Shown in pieces: positions 19,586-20,617 of a stretch of 20,617 nt of DNA; position 1 is the stretch's first letter; every line of letters starts with the position of its first letter. The notes below the pieces were generated by a model. It was not told the DNA's origin. It saw only the letters and a list, made by a program, of their open reading frames with translations, and made no database searches. The position numbers and the translations under genes were made by a program. Source of the DNA: Paramacrobiotus richtersi (lineage: Eukaryota > Tardigrada > Eutardigrada > Parachela > Macrobiotidae); the NCBI GenBank assembly GCA_034698045.1, contig JAQGAU010001206.1, positions 1-20,617 on the forward strand, written 5' to 3'.

Positions 19586-19972
19586 ATTCGGTAGTTATTG
19601 TCTTATCTATTCAGTTCTGTAAAGCACTGAAATCATTAACTCTTTTGTTGGTTGTTTCTGTTTGTTGGTATTCGGCAATATATGCGTGGTATGCGATCTG
19701 GCAAACGGAATATTTTTAGTCTCGTAATGTTTTTGCTAGTTATATGAAAATGCGTATATGATTCACATTTTTCTTGATTCTGTGCATGTTTGATTTGCGG
19801 TCTGTTTGCTTTATTGCACGTGTTGATAAAAAGGACGAATCCGATGCGCTGGCCTATTCTTAAAGACCTAAGACAAGATGCACATAGTAAATTGTACGCA
19901 TCTTGATGGAAATGATAAGCGCAGTGGTAAGGAAGCGAAATGCATAAACATGCATAATATTATGTGCTTTCA
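19586..19972. other. Convergent 3' intergenic region
   Basis: The stretch lies between the stop codons of two tail-to-tail genes, the BEN-like gene (+) and the UGT (-). It contains the minus-strand AATAAA at 19810-19815. No plus-strand AATAAA was found for the BEN-like gene; AATATA near 19677 is a weak variant. Confidence 0.5.
19810..19815 (-). terminator. AATAAA polyadenylation signal of the UGT (minus strand)
   Basis: TTTATT on the plus strand reads AATAAA on the minus strand, 158 bases after the UGT stop codon. Confidence 0.5.
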
Positions 19973-20374
19973 TTACGAGCTAAACTGCACAAATTTTTCC
20001 AATTCTCGTATCGTTGATCCAGTTTCTGACAAGGCATCCTGGATATCTCCTTGTATCTTCTGCATGCCTTTGCGGTACATGGGATCATTCAGAATCATCC
20101 CGATGGCTTCCTGGATTTCCCCGGATGTCACAATACGCCGGAAGAAGAAACTGGTGCCGTTAATCAACACCGCTGCTCCGCGTTGTACTAGCATCTGACC
20201 CACGGTCTGCTGGTCGGCGAAGAGTGGCCAGGAGATGATGGGCACGCCGGCGCTCATGCTCTCCAAAGCGCTGTTCCATCCGCAGTGAGATAGGTAGGCA
20301 CCGGTTGCTGGATGATGGAGAATGGCATTCTGAGGCTCCCATGGAACGATCCAAAACGGAGTGTTTGGGTTCTC
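19973..20374 (-). CDS. UDP-glycosyltransferase, C-terminal exon (partial, 133 aa)
   Basis: The exon begins on the minus strand after an acceptor ACACTAG (exon start at 20374, phase 0) and ends at TAA 19975-19973. It holds the whole nucleotide-sugar donor signature: FWIVPWEPQNAILHHP, then TGAYLSHCGWNSALESMSAG, then VPIISWPLFADQQ, with the HCGWNS and final ADQ residues expected to contact UDP and sugar. GT1 enzymes conjugate small lipophilic molecules with a sugar for detoxification or pigment chemistry. HCGWNS with WxPQ is the plant/bacterial form; typical animal UGTs have H(G/T)GxN(G/S) and a C-terminal membrane anchor. Here the protein ends at LEKFVQFSS with no hydrophobic segment, so it should be soluble. 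The acceptor-binding N-terminal half lies beyond the window; no convincing upstream exon was found in 20375-20617. Confidence 0.93.
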   Translation of the reverse strand, partial: ENPNTPFWIVPWEPQNAILHHPATGAYLSHCGWNSALESMSAGVPIISWPLFADQQTVGQMLVQRGAAVLINGTSFFFRRIVTSGEIQEAIGMILNDPMYRKGMQKIQGDIQDALSETGSTIRELEKFVQFSS

Positions 20375-20617
20375 CTAGTGTAAGCTGAGTTGAATCATAA
20401 GTCCGTTTCGTTACTAAACTTCATGTTGATCAGTATAAAACTGGTTAGTATTGCTACTCTGATCACTGCTGATCAAATTATGGTAGATAATTACAGTGAT
20501 GGCCCGCCAGCTCCGAGCAACTGGTTTTAGCACCTCCCCTCGCCCCCCATGAAGTCTGACAGTTACTTTTCTACAGCATTCCAGACGTCCATTCATTCTG
20601 CTATCTTTTGCAATAAA
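20375..20617 (-). other. Probable intron of the UGT gene
   Basis: This stretch lies upstream of the UGT exon on the minus strand. Short open blocks on the minus strand (for example 20562-20617, followed by a GTAACT-like donor) do not match the expected UGT sequence before the donor signature, so I treat the whole stretch as intron or as undetermined. Confidence 0.4.

Overview
The window is animal nuclear DNA. Coding blocks are split by short GT-AG introns (about 60 to 720 nt), the spacers are AT-rich, there are no bacterial-style operons, and the proteins belong to eukaryotic families: Rab1, ELO elongase, GT92 glycosyltransferases, a probable BEN-domain protein and a UDP-glycosyltransferase (UGT). 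The mix suggests an ecdysozoan. A tardigrade is my best guess, because of the compact introns, the GT92 genes and a plant-type UGT in an animal, but nothing here proves the species.

Layout. 1-180 is the 3' end of an unidentified + strand gene, followed by about 3.7 kb with no gene I can support. 3887-5498 (+) is a seven-exon Rab1-type GTPase; its 23-nt first exon was found by matching the Rab1 N-terminus across a splice junction. 7246-8304 (-) is an intronless secreted or membrane GT92 glycosyltransferase with an intact DVDE motif. 9872-12806 (+) is a complete seven-exon fatty-acid elongase. 13636-16295 (+) is a three-exon GT92 paralogue that keeps the fold and cysteines but has lost the DxD motif and gained a Cys-rich C-terminal module. 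17231-17732 holds a single-zinc-finger ORF and an orphan exon. 18378-19585 (+) is a four-exon coiled-coil protein with a probable BEN domain. 19973-20374 (-) is the last exon of a UGT with a plant/bacterial-type sugar-donor signature.

The genes do not form an obvious pathway, although several products belong to the secretory system: Rab1 in ER-to-Golgi traffic, ELO in the ER, and GT92 proteins probably in the Golgi or secreted. The clearest local relationship is the pair of GT92 paralogues on opposite strands flanking the elongase, one apparently active and intronless, the other apparently catalytically dead and intron-containing. Non-coding structure of note: a 12-bp inverted repeat just upstream of a TATA box before Rab1, a 17-bp perfect inverted repeat in a GT92 intron, a minisatellite in an elongase intron whose units each carry AATAAA, and an AT-rich tandem repeat after the elongase.

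All exon models come from reading splice signals, reading-frame phase and family conservation by eye; no search or alignment program was run.
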